Below, one piece after another: positions 1 to 12,490 of a stretch of DNA of 64,000 nucleotides (positions are counted from its first letter, which is position 1; each line of letters opens with the position of its first letter). The stretch is from the NCBI GenBank assembly GCA_017165825.1, contig CM029379.1:22087972-22151971 (forward strand), given 5' to 3'. The position numbers and the translations under genes were made by a program. This DNA is from Hepsetus odoe. Taxonomy: Eukaryota > Chordata > Actinopteri > Characiformes > Hepsetidae. The notes below the pieces were generated by a model that searched no databases, had not been told where the DNA came from, and saw only the letters and a list, made by a program, of their open reading frames with translations.

Positions 1-1600
1 TGAGAAAAACTGATTGTTTTAGAAAATTCTGGTACACAAAAACCTGATACTATTTGCTGCATGGAACTTTTTTCATCAGCTGTCATGAGATCTACTGATT
101 TGTGAAGTCGTTTAGAAACTGAAATGAAACTTGAATTGTGAAATGTGAGCTTACTGCTGCACACTGTACTGACATCATTAAACTGGCAACCTCGTCACAA
201 ACCCCCACACAAACCAGCAGGCTTTGTCAGATGTGGTGGTTATGATAGTGTTGAAGCTTAATCATAGACTTTCTTTTAATGCCACTTGATTTAAGTGCTA
301 GCTGGGATATAACATGGATGTTAACTTTGTGTTTCAGTGCTGTTTTAATGTGCATTATCAGAATCTGTAGTATTATAATTGTGGTACAAGTACTTTATCA
401 TGCAGCCCTGCACACTGCATTCACAGAGTTTCTATTTGTGGACAAGGTCTGAGAGAACCCCTCTCTGATTGTGGAGTGAATTATTCAGCAGGATGAAAGA
501 CTAAAAGTCTTTGGCCAAGTCATACCCCCACCTTGAACGTGCTCTGTCCATGCAGGCCTCTTCACTCTTCAATTATTCAGCCCTCCCTGGTGTCCTAAAG
601 CCACTCTTTGTCTCTGAGAATTTTCTCCAGCTAGCCCTCTTACTCGTTTTCCTTTCTCGTGCGTTCTCTCTACTGCCTGGCCACTTCACAATCATAGCAT
701 ATTCTGCTACACCTTTCATTTACTCTAGGTATAACCAGGGCAATGGACTGGTTATTACTTTTATGTAAACTCTTCATTTTTTTCTTTTACAACCTTTATT
801 TTCAGCATCATTCAGCATCATTATGCTCATTTTTCATCCTCATTTTCTTTTTCTACTTCATAGTTTTGTTGTTGTTGTTGTTGTAATGTTTTGTTCTCAT
901 AGACTGATGTTGAATTCCTCTGTGTATTCATCTCTGAAGAAGTTAAGATGCAGAAGGAATGTCTGGACTGAAGACTGTAATTGCCTGTTTACTTTGAGGC
1001 AGATTTTCTGTCCAACACAGAGCATTAAAGAGAGCTGAGGGATAGTGGAGAGCCAAACGCTGCATGTCAAGGACTTCTAAATGAGTTGGTAAGGGCCTGT
1101 TATGGGCACTTGGATTGAAGGGGACCTGTTAGTGATTAGAAAACCCTCGTCCAAATGTGCTCCACAATCTAACTGATCAGGGCACAATGATCCTACTAGC
1201 TCTCACACACAAGTGGCCTTCTAGAGAGCATGAGAGAGAAGGAGGGTGCACTGCAGATGCCTGCAGTAATGCAATGATGCACTTTGTATTCCTTTCCATG
1301 GCTGCGGACCACAATTTATGGGCTGTGGGGAAATATCTGCCACCTAAGACAAAGAGAGGGAGAGAACAAGACCGCATCTCTCCTTCTCTGTTTCTTTATA
1401 AATGTTTTTCTTCATGGTATTGCCAAAGCAATTAAAAGCTGCTGACAGATACATTACATGCAACAGTAGCATGCCAATACTAATACAAACCGCAAAGACT
1501 ACCGGATGTATGATATCAATTATGCCATGCATGTTCAACACATTGCTGACTCACAGACTCACAGAACACACCAATCAGCTCTAGTATTTAAACCACTTGC
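1..1600. other. Unique-looking intronic sequence
   Basis: AT-rich sequence with a short (GTT)n run near 867-884. I see no repeat family, exon or RNA gene. The small open frames lack any recognisable domain. Confidence 0.5.
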
Positions 1601-2110
1601 CTAACTTTGCATAGTCCTTCCCTTGTGCCAAAAAAACAGCTCTCTGTTGAGGGATGGTATAGATACTGTTTTCTGTGTATATACCATCAAGACAGTAGCC
1701 CCTATAAGTCCTATAAGTTGCAATGTGGCACCTCCATGGATTGAACTAGTATGTCCAGCACATCCCACAGATGCTTGATCACATTGAAAACCAGGAAACT
1801 TGGGAGCCATTTTAACACCTTGAACTCTTTAACATGTTCCTTAAACCATTACTGAATAATTTCAATTCTAATTTTATTTCCCAGCAGACCTTTGCTCCAT
1901 GGCCCAGTTCGAATGCTTGCATGCCATTACAGGTGCTTTTTATGTTGGACAGGGGTCAGAATAGGCTCTCTGACTGAGGTGTGATGCACTTTATGTTCTG
2001 ACAGCAGTTTCTGCCATAGCTAGCATCATCTTTTTCATCAGCATCAGGAACAGACGATTTACATGCTGCCTAATATATCTCCCATCCCAGTGTATACACA
2101 TGCACAATAT
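1601..2110 (-). mobile_element. Decayed Tc1-like transposon, internally deleted
   Basis: Read on the minus strand, 1601-1810 encodes a stretch with QASVGCAGHTSSIHGGATLQLIG, typical of the C-terminal part of a widespread fish Tc1-type (DD34E) transposase. 1900-2110 matches the N-terminal and 5' untranslated part of the same family, including the terminal segment near 2070. The centre, which should carry the first two catalytic Asp residues, is missing around 1850-1890. Stops and frameshifts are frequent. Terminal inverted repeats were not clearly found. A non-functional fossil. Confidence 0.65.
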
Positions 2111-3576
2111 AGGTCTGCCACTTAGTTTTAGTAAGATTGATGGTGTGTATGATAACAAGATGTTTAAAGTAGTCAAGGAGGCCACCATAAATGACTTGGT
2201 TGGACGGTAAAATACTATTCATTTCAAATCTTTCTTTCATTTCTGATACACAGTTGTCAGTCACACTTGTATCAGTCTCTTTTATATTCCCTGCCTTCAC
2301 ATCACATACATCATACATGTCTAGCCATTGTCAGAGACGCAGCATGGATGACTGCACCTTTGTGCGTGGAGAGGTGCAGTGTGGGTAAAAATGGCGAGAG
2401 TACTCAGGCCCCTGCAGTGGGGGGCTTAGGAAGCCGCCAGTGCATTAAATAGGAAACTAGTGGGGTGGAAGGAACAATCATTTAAGTAAGCTTCCGCCCT
2501 ATTCGCAAAAGAGAGGGGCGGCAAATCACCTCGAAAAGCCACTGGGCCAGCGTAGAATTAGTCCTAATATACTTACAGAGAAATCTATTTCTATTGGATT
2601 ATCAAAGAGCAATTGAAGGCTTTTTTGTGAGTATTGAAGAAGTGATTTTTTTTGAAGAAGAAGAACTGCAGCACAGTCATGGGAACATTGGCAGAAAGGA
2701 GGCAGGTAAATGCTTTAAGGAAAATGTAGATTTTGTGGAAAATTGCATGTCTCAAGTTACTGGACTTGATAACTATTATACTGCAAGCCATTATTATTGG
2801 ATACATGTTAGAGTGTCTAAAGTCTCAAGTCCAGTGTGATGCTGCTTTATTCAGTAGTTTATTAGCCTTTCCCCAGACACTCAATTATCTTTTCCGCACA
2901 GCCAATACAGCTACACTCCTTAAAGATTAGCACATAATAAATGCCAAACACATTGTTCTACATTTTGTTTGGACGCAACTCAGTGTTGGTCAAAGGCAGA
3001 CATGAGCGCTAATTATGGTTTGGATCACAAGTATCAACCAATTGGTATTCACTCAGTGTTTGTGTTTGTTTAAATTCTAATGACATTATGTCTGTACCAT
3101 CAGAAACATAACAATGCAGTTTGACATTTCCCTTTCTCCCAGCCTAGCTCACTTTCTCACTTCCACATCCCCCTTATTCTCCCTCTCTCCCCTGCCTCAT
3201 CCAATGATCCTTTATATCTATATTTTGATCCCCTTCTTCTGAAACTATATTAAAGTGATACATACTTGCATTTTAATTATTTGCTTAGCATTCACACAGT
3301 TTATATTCAATATTGAATCAAAAGTAACATGTCAAACCAACCACTATTGGGCTGATTATATTGCTAAACATCTCAAAGAAAAATTCCATATTGTTGTCTT
3401 TTTTAATTTTGTTCAAGTTGATTTTGTTAAAACGTGGTAACTGTTGAAATAAATAGTACATGATAAACCACATTCACCTTAAATCCATATGCAGACTTTG
3501 GGTTTTTCAGTGCACACGGTCCTTAAACTGCATGTATGCATTTATGCATCCAATATCTGAGACATTAATTTAAACT
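2111..3576. other. Intronic sequence without recognised genes
   Basis: Mostly AT-rich. A small G+C-richer patch at 2360-2580 stands out but matches nothing I know. The pyrimidine-rich segment at 3128-3240 is low in complexity. Confidence 0.45.
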
Positions 3577-3816
3577 GGGGTCACCAGGGGTTCTGGAGCC
3601 TATCCCAGCACTCATGGTGTGAAACACTGTGGACAAGTTGCATATTTTATAACAGGCCAGACACACAGGCAAACACATTCACACATAGTGGGCAGTTAAG
3701 AATCTCTAAAAAACTCACATAGACATGGATAGAACATAAACACCCCACACTGAAAGCACCCGGGTTGCCCCGACTGAGAACTTCTCACTAAGAGGCAACA
3801 CTGCCCCACCATGCCT
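3577..3816 (-). repeat. Dispersed fish repeat with tRNA-like head (family C), antisense
   Basis: On the minus strand this reads as the common fish repeat that starts with a GGTGGGGCAGTG-type head and ends with a segment like GGGATAGGCTCCAG followed by CCCTGGTGACCCC. The middle contains the degraded phrase describing a short CA-rich spacer. Three further copies lie at 38.1, 59.2 and 60.0 kb. I do not assign a library name. Confidence 0.6.
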
Positions 3817-4410
3817 GGTACATACTATAGAAAAAATGTAGTAGAAATGTAAAATTTCAGTAGTATGTAAGTCTGTTTTGCACCTTAAACTGATGTAAGA
3901 GCTTAGTGTTAGGTCAGAGTGTTTTATAATGGCTTCTTACTGACTCATCTTAAAACTACTCTTTTGTTAAATTTGACCTCCTCCTACCTCCCAGCCTTCA
4001 TGGCTTATATCAGTTCATTCCTTGTGCCAATATTGTTAATTACTTTTAAGAAAAACTGTTTTTATCATCTATTTCCTTTGCTTAGAAGCAAAAAAGTAAA
4101 CACTGATTTGGTTGATCTAATCAGAATTAGTAGCATTTGTATACTTTCCCTTTTTTCGCTTCATTGTCCTCGTTCTTCTTCTCCCTGATTCTCATTCTCT
4201 TATCTTGAGCGTCTCACTAACTATACTGCTAGTTGTCATCATGCTGCTTTGACCCTTTGAGCTGATTGATCAATCACTGCATTAGAGTGGGCAGCTTGCG
4301 TATTACCAGAACTAATGACCAAAGAGAATGTCTGACATCCCCAGAGTACATGTTCACACATACACAGGTATGTAAATAAAGACATTATCCACAACATACA
4401 TGCCCACAGT

Positions 4411-4413
<3 letters not shown>

Positions 4414-4467
<54 letters not shown>
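4414..4467 (+). repeat. (TC)n microsatellite, 54 bp
   Basis: Perfect TC dinucleotide run of 27 units. The leucine/serine open frames across it are artefacts. Confidence 0.95.
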
Positions 4468-4471
<4 letters not shown>

Positions 4472-4929
4472 TGTCCTATAAATTATAGATGCCATATGGT
4501 GGCAGCCTGTGATGCACAAGCAAAAGGCAGCTCTCCTTCTTACCTTTTATATGGCATTAAAATACCATTTGCCTTCTCTTTCTCCTTAATTACAGAAGGA
4601 TACACTGGGGATTGAAAAAAACCTCTCTACATCTCTCTTGTTCTGTCCTTCATGATACCCCAGGTTACACTGCTGGCCTGTACTAATTACTAGCTTTCAG
4701 AACAATTATCAATAATCATATGGCTGTGAATCTGTATTTATAGCTGCGTAAATATGGTACAACACACACACACATATGCAGAAATTTGGAACTGACTTCC
4801 ATAACTTGGGGTATAAAATCAAATAAACATATCAAATCTTGCAGCTTGACCAGCTGATGTGGTCTGTGCATTTGCTTTTGTGCGGTTCTAAAGTGTTTGT
4901 GTGCTTTTGTGTAAACCTTGTGGCAGCAG

Positions 4930-5460
4930 CCATAATTATTCACAGTGAGCGAAGCCGATTGGAAAAAGCAACTTCATTATTGAGTGGCGGAGGCAGGTGA
5001 TAAGACGAGGGAATAGCGCGAGAGCCACTGATTTCAGAAACTCATTAGCTCAACTCTTCACTCCTAATTACTGCGAAAATTACCACAGACACACGTTTTT
5101 CTTTCCACTTTTAACTTCTACACTCACACACCGCCCCCTCCACCCTGAATCCTTGAAGAAATCTACACCTTGCTTGTTATGTTACACTCGGGGAAAGTGG
5201 ACACAGGTGATTAAGCATGAAGTGTTGTAGTACTGTAAGGGGCTTTTAAACTTGGGAACATAAATATCGCTCTCTTCAGCTCCTTCTCCATCTCGTTCCG
5301 GGTCCCTAGAGTGCTCATTTGTTGGATAATCACATGCCAAGGTCTGCCAGGAGGTCCATCCATTATTATTCAAATTTAAAAACGCGTATTCGTTAATGTG
5401 CGCAAGGTCCTTTAACGAGCTGGGCTAGGTTTAAGCGAATGCCTGCCAAGGCCATGAAAC
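4930..5460. promoter_or_regulatory. Candidate conserved non-coding element
   Basis: This block has balanced composition, several TAAT/ATTA homeodomain-type cores, no repeat similarity and no open reading frame that looks real. It resembles vertebrate developmental enhancers in texture only. No alignment could be done, so this is inference. Confidence 0.2.
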
Positions 5461-5620
5461 AACTGTGTGACTGTGGTTTAGAACACTTCAACACTGGGCT
5501 TGTTTGTGGTGACAGTGTATATAAATGTTTTACAGTGTTTGAGTAATTTACAGATTTTTGGTAGATGAAGCATGCATGAATTTGACTGCTTCAAAGTTCA
5601 GTTCTTCAAAGAGATAATGT

Positions 5621-5858
5621 GGGCAATGGTGGTCTAGTGGTTAGGCAGTTGACAACAGGATCAGAAGATTGTGGTTAAAACCCCTAATCTTACTTAGTAG
5701 GTTGCCCTGAGATACCCTTGAGCTAGGTACCGTCCCCATCACTGCCCCCTGCTTCACGGTGTGCGTTTGTGTGCATGGGTTAAATGCAGAGAACCAATTT
5801 CGTTGCGGTTCAATGTGTTGCTGTGTTCTCGCAATGACAAGAATAGCCACTTTCACTT
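5621..5858 (+). mobile_element. tRNA-derived SINE, family B, copy 1
   Basis: The head TGGTCTAGTGGTTAGG is a Pol III A-box. It is followed by a body with TAGGTTGCCCTGAG, GGTACCGTCCCCATCACTG and GGGTTAAATGCAGAG, and a tail CAATGACAAGAATAG plus CACTTTCACTT. The same order of segments recurs in seven other places in the window. The B-box region is decayed in this copy. Confidence 0.8.
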
Positions 5859-5888
5859 GGGTGGTTTCTGGCATCTGTGGTAATTTTC

Positions 5889-6079
5889 TAGCAGTAGGAT
5901 ACTTGCCTACGGACCTATAGCTCAAGAGGTCCCAGGTTCGAATCCTACCTCTGGCACTACCACTACTGGATCCCTTAGCAAGACCCTTAACCCTGAGTTG
6001 CTCCAGGGGGACTGTCCCTGTAATTAGAACATGGAAGTCGCTCTGGAAAAGAGCATCTGCTAAATGCCATAAATGTAAA
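5889..6079 (+). mobile_element. tRNA-derived SINE, family A (V-SINE/HE1-like), copy 1
   Basis: The B-box GGTTCGAATCC at 5935-5945 is intact. The body has CAAGACCCTTAACCCTGAG and the tail reads GCATCTGCTAAATGCC then ATAAATGTAA, the classic V-SINE/HE1-type 3' end. The 5' head is truncated where it abuts the family B copy at 5621-5858. Confidence 0.8.
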
Positions 6080-6106
6080 CATTATTTGACCTTGTACATT
6101 TTGGTT

Positions 6107-6312
6107 TTGAAAGTGAAGTTAAAAACCTCTGCATTTCACCCATACAGACAAACACGTGCAGGAGGGGGCAGCTATTGAAAGCGCCCTGGGAGCAGTGATG
6201 GGGATGATACCTTGCTCAAAGGTACCTCAAGGCAACTTACTGGTCTGGGATCCGAATCCATGACCTTCTGATTCTGGGGCCAACTCCCTAACCACTAGAC
6301 TACTGCAGCCCC
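6107..6312 (-). mobile_element. tRNA-derived SINE, family B, copy 2 (antisense)
   Basis: The antisense body is clear: GGTACCTCAAGGCAAC, then TCTGGGATCCGAATCC (B-box) and CTAACCACTAGAC (A-box) towards the right end. With 5621-5858 it forms an inverted pair around the family A SINE. Confidence 0.75.
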
Positions 6313-8043
6313 CAAAACATTTATAGCATTTGCCTTAATATTTTCAAAAACATGTATATTAGTATCACATACAACTCTAGCAACATATGAGCCATGAGCA
6401 GGGCTAATTATAACACACAGTGGGTGTTAAAACAGAGAAATTCTGTTTTAACACAACTCATTACAATATAAACTATTAGCTATATTCGTATCCTCTTCAT
6501 AGATCTATAAGAGATATCCACATATCTGTTAATGTCTCATAAACAATAAATCTGTTAGAAATGAAAAGATCAACACACAGATGAATAGCTATTTGTGGAT
6601 ATTATATCTCTGTCCTTCCCTTTCCATGCATAATACACAGATGGTTAGATGATGAGTGGTTTGATGTATTAATACAAATATCCAAACTGGATATTGTCTT
6701 TCCATCTATATCAAGTATGTATTTTTCAGGCTATACAGGTTTTTTCATTCTTTTTTTGTCATTAATTAAGATGACAAATTAAGCCAAGGTAGGTAGACAG
6801 ATTATATTTAATATTGTATTATATCAATTGGACACAAAGTGTTCAGACAGCTCAGAGAGAATGGGCTGGGGCTGAGGGCAGCCAGGACCTGCCTCTATTC
6901 AAAACCCTGGTAGCAGTACCCTGAGCCACTCTACTAGTGCTCCTATCTGTTGATTGCTCTCAGTGTGTAATTCAACGAAAAGCTGCAAGAGATACAGTTT
7001 CAGTTGGACTGGAGAGACTGAGACGCAGATTCCCTTCCTTTAACAGTGTAAAGCATTTAGAAATATTAAGAACACTGAACACTTTTAAGAGCTTAATACT
7101 TGCAAAAATCTTTACTTTGATGCTTTGGTAATATTGTTTTTGAAACATTAATGACGATGCGGCCCTCTGAATTGACCTGAACATTGTCTTTTAATCTACC
7201 ATCGTTGGTAGTAATTGCTTTTATTACTATCCCTTTAAGACTAATATAGGCAGCCCTTTGCCCTGTGCCTCATTTTAAAAACAGATTAGGTTTAAGCAAA
7301 AAAAAGTTTTGGAGCTAGACTGAAATGTATATTTTACATCCACCTTGCCCCAAGAGAAGAAAAGAGTCATTATTTGATTTTTCAAGCATTGCAAACCCCT
7401 GATGCTTTGGCAGTGTGGGAAAGATCCTGACCTCAAGAAATTAACAAATTATAGGGTGAGATTAAGTCAATGGAGAAAAGAGCCACCATTAATGTGAGAG
7501 CTAATCTGGGCACAGGTTTGGAGAGGAGCACTTGTGTGTGGTTTAATTAATCAACTACAGACCTGTTGTTGTCTAACACGCCAGAGACAGAGCAAGGAAG
7601 AAGTAGGACAGAGGGGGAGAGAGAGAGAGGCTTCAAATTAAACAAGAGAAAAAGAGAGAGACAGACAGATACTGCTTCAATTAAGTGTTCTGAAATACCC
7701 CCCCATGTTCCTAAAGCCACTGATGACTAAGGACAGCACATCGTATGCTATCTTGCTGATTGGTGCTGGAGTAAGTGTACCAAGTGCGTAAATGGGGATG
7801 CAGTGGAGCCAAATCTGTACATGCTCAATAAGATGAGCCCATTAGCCAGGCCAGGGGCCGAGCAACAGAAAGGAACTGAAATGAAGCATGATGTAAAGGT
7901 TAGCCAACCTCTTTGGCTATGAAGTGGAAACATAGGAGGCATCTCCTGGAGCCACATCCTCATTCCCAGTCTTTATTTACAGCAAACCCCTCAGGTGCTC
8001 TAATGGAACCACTATTATCTTAGTCTCTGACCTTTCTGAGGTG
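6313..8043. other. Intronic sequence without recognised genes
   Basis: AT-rich to about 7600, then a short GA-rich patch at 7612-7670. No repeat family or exon recognised. Confidence 0.5.
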
Positions 8044-8122
<79 letters not shown>

Positions 8123-8143
8123 CACGCACGCGTGCGTATATAT
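8044..8143 (+). repeat. (GT)n tract, 100 bp of perfect purine-pyrimidine alternation
   Basis: GT dinucleotides run from 8046 to 8118 and continue without a break in alternation through GCGTGCACGCACGCGTGCG and TATATAT to 8143. The CG-rich end is especially favourable to Z-DNA. The cysteine/valine and histidine/threonine open frames across it are artefacts. Confidence 0.95.
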
Positions 8144-11100
8144 TGTAATTTTCCTTATAATGAACCATATCATGTCACACAACTGTCGTTGACATTATTT
8201 CCACCTCACCCGCTGTATTGTGACAAAATTTCAAACAGAATTGAGGAATTGAGGAAAAGAGGAATTGAAAGCCATAATGTCATTGGTTAAGCTGAATTAT
8301 TCTGGGTTTTCTTATCAGAGACCAGGCTCATTGCTAGATTCTGATGATAATAAACATTAGTGTTTTTGAATAAGCTGCTCCTTTAATGTGAGAATTATTC
8401 ACAGCAATCAATGGACAATGTAGCATTTTCATCTATCTAGATGAGATTGTTTTAGTACCTTTTCGGATTGGTAGGTTTGTCAACCCAGGTTGAGATCGAG
8501 GCTAGCGGGACTGCCTGTAGGATGTTCAGTGCTGAGATGGAGGTGTTTAAAGAAGGATTAGAGCTTCATGAAGTAAACGTCAAATATCCAGGAAGGAGGG
8601 TGCAGGCATTAATCTCATGAGTGCTCTTCATTGCTCCGGCCTCCCTCGTTCGTTCATCAGGGGCCTTCCACTTATGAAGATGGATGGACAGAAGAGGTAG
8701 GGAATGGGAGCAGGCTACCGCAGGGTGTGATATTTCTAGGATGCTTTGGGCATGATTTATGAGGGTGGAGGCTTTTGGAGCCAGACAAGGTCCTCTAACG
8801 TAACTTCGCAGCACATGGTGTGTCAGGGGCAGGACAAAGTGGTGGACAAGAGGAGAGGAAAAATGAGTTTGACTTTGAAGTTTTGTGTGTTTGTTTTGGT
8901 TGTTCTGTTGAATTAAAGGCTTGTTTATTCAATATTATTGCTTTATAGTAAGAGAAAAACTTTTATAAAGGTGAATGAAGGACATCCTTCCTGTTCAGAT
9001 ACATTGATTCACATGTTAGCAATGTGGTACAAAAAAGCCAGGAGAGCCCAATGCCAAGTGGCCCAATACATCTATAAACCTTCTTCTACTAACAATTATT
9101 TTTATGTCTCTTCTTTGTCTCCTCCCCTTTCTTATTTCACTTCTAATTTTCTTCTTTCTTCTGTTTTTCTTTTCCTCTTTCCTCCTTTTCCTCTGTCATT
9201 TTTCTCCTCTTGCTGCTCACACTTATTTCTCCTTTTTCTCCTTTGCCTCTTCTTTTTCCACCTTTTGAAAAAGGAAGTGTTCTCTAGAACTCTACAAAAT
9301 ACTGTACTGAACATGTAATGGAAATATTGAGTTACAAATGGACTGGCATTGAATGATTAAGTGCTCTGATGATCTCATGATGTATTATAGTGTGTTTTGG
9401 GGGTTTTCAGTAGAGCAGAGGTGGAATCACTTCTTCTCTTTGCTTTCACTTCACTTTTGTCACCTCTGATGATTTGGAGCCTACATGAAATCTCACTGAT
9501 GTCTTGCCAGGTACTTTTTCTTCCCGCATTATTACCCTTTCACCCCCAGACCCCGTTATTTTTTTTTGTCTCAGAGATAAAGCCTATGAAACGGTTTCTT
9601 TCTAGGCCCCTGAAAGCTTGTTAATTACCATGTCATCCCTAGACAGCTGGCTGTGGACTGATTTCATTTTTTTACCTCATTTTGTTCAAGGGAATAGCAA
9701 GGGATTAGGGAGTTGTTATATATTTGAAGCTAGTAATCACTCACTCAAAGAAGAGAGAGAAAGAATGGCAAAGAAAGAAAAGAGCTGGGTTCAAAGCTTA
9801 AGGGGTAACAGATGCAAGCGAGTGAGAATGTCTTGAGTGATCTTTTTAGGAATGTTTTTAAAAGCTCTGAACTGTTCTGTTCCAGTTTATTTATTTTTAG
9901 CCCCTTAAAATCCACAGGTTAGTAATATTATAAGGCATATTACCCAGCAACTGCATGGACAGCAAAGGCAAATTTGAATTATTCTTGTTGGATTGAGAAA
10001 CGGAAGTGTAGACACCCAGTGGCTCCTGGCCATTTATATGATTAATATTGCCTTGTATTGGCAGAAAAAATGTGTCGTTTTGGCAAGCAAATTAAATGCA
10101 ATAGTTGTGTCTTTTTTATCATAATGATTTCCTCACACTGTTTAAGGTGCATTGATTAATCTACTAAACTATGAATATCATTTTACAGCATCCTTAGGTG
10201 ACTAGAAATGAAATGAAATGTGTTTAATTGAAGTAAAGTGAAATTGAGAGAGTAAGAGAGAGAGCAGAAATATATCTCCTCCATATGTTCACTGATGGAA
10301 AGTTCCTGTATTGTTCTCAGGCAGCACCTTAAGAAGAGCCTGCCACTCTGTTGTGGTGCTGTAAAGCTGATTCCCATCATTTCTACAGTTGCTTCCAAGC
10401 CATTCCATGTGTGTTTTGACCGGAGGTGTGAACCGCAAGGGAGCCCACTGGGAGCTGTCCATCTCGGTGTGGTGCTGATACCATGCGCTGCCTCTGGGAG
10501 CTGTCCAAAATAGACTGGAGCTGAAAACAGTCTGCACTGTGTTGAAATAAGGAAGCAAGCCTAAAAGTATATATTGTCTTTCAAGGCTGTGTAGGGCTGA
10601 AATGAGCAGTTGTAGAAGCTGTCCTTAAATGTGAACCGAAGCGCTGTCTAGTCATGCTATCTGGTCATGTGGTGGTGCCAATGAGCTCCGGGTCTTCACA
10701 TTCAAAATTTACAGGGCCGTAAAATTGGCATATACTGATCTAACGATGTGGTTTGCCTTAAGGTGAAAAAAGCATTATGCACACATATATGATGCTGAAA
10801 TTGCTAGGGCTAAAAGTATACTGTAGGGTAAGTTCTTATGTTTATTTTGGCTCTTGCTGCATTGGTGGTTGCTATGGAGAAAATATTATACTATGGTAAA
10901 ATATCAAATATATTGTACCAATTTTATTACATGGTATTTTCATGATCACTTATAGACAAACAAACAAAAAGTGTCATAGTGCCCCATCTGAAAACTGATT
11001 ATTGGGTCAAGCAGCGACAGATGCAGTTGATCACCCAGTTTGCATCACATACTGATGATTTTCACAATACAATCAAAAAATATACCGTGCATCACATGTA

Positions 11101-11720
11101 TTCACAATGAATGTGTCAGTCTTGTAGAATGGCAGTTTTTTTTGACCAATTAGTTGTAAACTTAGCCTAAATTCACATCACAAAACTTTTTTTTTTTTTC
11201 TAATATGATGTCAAATATGTGGTGACTCATTGCTGTCTTTAGTGTGAAATAAGTTGTGCTTAAACAATCTGCATGTTGCAATATAAACCAGTGGAACAAT
11301 ATGGATGATGTACTATGTCAAACTGAATCTTAAACGGCTCCCCACTGCTCACTGCACCCTGTCAGATATGAAACGATGGACTTTATTCTCAGAATGCTTT
11401 ATGCTCACTGCACAGTATTATCTATGCACACAGAAGGCATCTCAAATAACTCTGTGTCAGACATATAATTTTCTGTTTTGGTGCAGAAACTCTTATTTCT
11501 ATACCATATGTACTGCACTGTGTGAGGTCTATAAAGCCAAAGAGCTAAACAGCTCTCAGCTGCCCATTATTAGCGAGAGATAAACTTCGGCGGATGTACT
11601 GTGGGGAAAACTGCATGAATTTCAATCTCATATGGCCAGAAATCAAATGTGTATCCAATTGAGGACCCCATATGAAAGTGGCTCAAATCCTATTTGAAAA
11701 GATCAGATTTTTGTGTCCAC
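8144..11720. other. Intronic sequence; pyrimidine-rich patch
   Basis: 9095-9265 is a strongly pyrimidine-rich stretch that creates open frames on both strands. 8400-8830 and 10240-10680 are moderately G+C-rich and look unique. No gene or repeat family recognised. Confidence 0.45.
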
Positions 11721-11721
11721 A

Positions 11722-12490
11722 AACCCAGCCACTAGGGATGCACAATCCAGTGTATTTCTTTGTGATATTTCCAAATCCAGATAAATGTGTGTGTCTGTGT
11801 CTGTGTGTGGTTGTTGGGGGGGGGGGGGGGGGGTTATATCAGGAAGGGCATCTGGTGTAAAAGTTTTGCCAAATTGATATGCAGACAATGGAGCAGATTC
11901 TCATACCGGATCAGTCAAAAAGTGAAAAAGAGATGATTAGTGAGCAGCAATAAGGTTTCATGCCAAGAACGAGCACTACAGATGCAGTGTTTATAAGAGA
12001 GTTCAGAGTAGCTGGAGTGATCTGTGACTGATGGGTACAAGTAAGAGTGAAAGGGAAGGTTTATAGGATGGTAGTGAGACCAGCTTTAGGTTGGAGATGG
12101 TGGCACTGATGAACAGATAGACAGCAGAGTTGGAGGTGTCAGAGTTAAAGATGCTGAGGTTGCGTTGGGAGTAATGAGGATGACAGGATTATGAACAAGT
12201 ATTTTAGAGGGACAGCTCAGGTTGGACGTTTTTGGAGTCAGAAAGGCAAGATAGCATTGGTTTGGACGTGTACAGAGGAGAGACAAGAAGTATATTGGGA
12301 GAAGGATGTTGAGGAAGGTGCTACCAAGGAAAAAAGGAGTAGAGGAAGACCAAAGAGAAGGTTTTGGGAGGTGGTGAGAGAGGACATGCGGGTGGCTAGT
12401 GTGAAAGAGGAAGATGCAGAGGACCGGAAGAAACCAGAAGAAATGGAGACGGATGATCCACTGCAGCTGAAAGAAGAAGAATAAGAGGAT
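11722..12490 (+). mobile_element. RTE-like non-LTR retrotransposon, internally deleted copy
   Basis: It starts with the same 5' untranslated segment as the copy at 25.9-27.2 kb (ACTAGGGATGCAC, later GGAAGGGCATCTGGTGTAAA). It then jumps near 11920 into reverse transcriptase sequence (EKEMISEQQ, stop, GFMPRTSTTDAVFI) and near 12050 jumps again to the C-terminal region (GKVYRMVVRPAL). From 12191 the frame reads RGRPKRRFWEVVREDM and ends with an AGAAGAAGAA-type tail. The endonuclease and the catalytic FADD-type region are absent, with multiple stops. Dead. The clade is my reading of the craniofacial-development-protein-2-like endonuclease in the sister copy. Confidence 0.75.
11816..11833 (+). repeat. 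G18 homopolymer inside the RTE 5' segment
   Basis: Eighteen consecutive G residues follow a short TGTGTCTG-type run. The sister copy at 27.1 kb lacks this run, so it arose after insertion or is a sequencing-sensitive expansion. Confidence 0.9.

Noticed and set aside
5889..5960. tRNA-like A and B boxes in SINE heads
   Set aside because: They are SINE promoters with degenerate arms; none folds into a complete tRNA with a plausible acceptor stem by eye.
8044..8143. Possible CRISPR or regular spaced array among the many repeats
   Set aside because: All arrays are simple microsatellites in a eukaryotic genome; there are no unique spacers between identical repeats.
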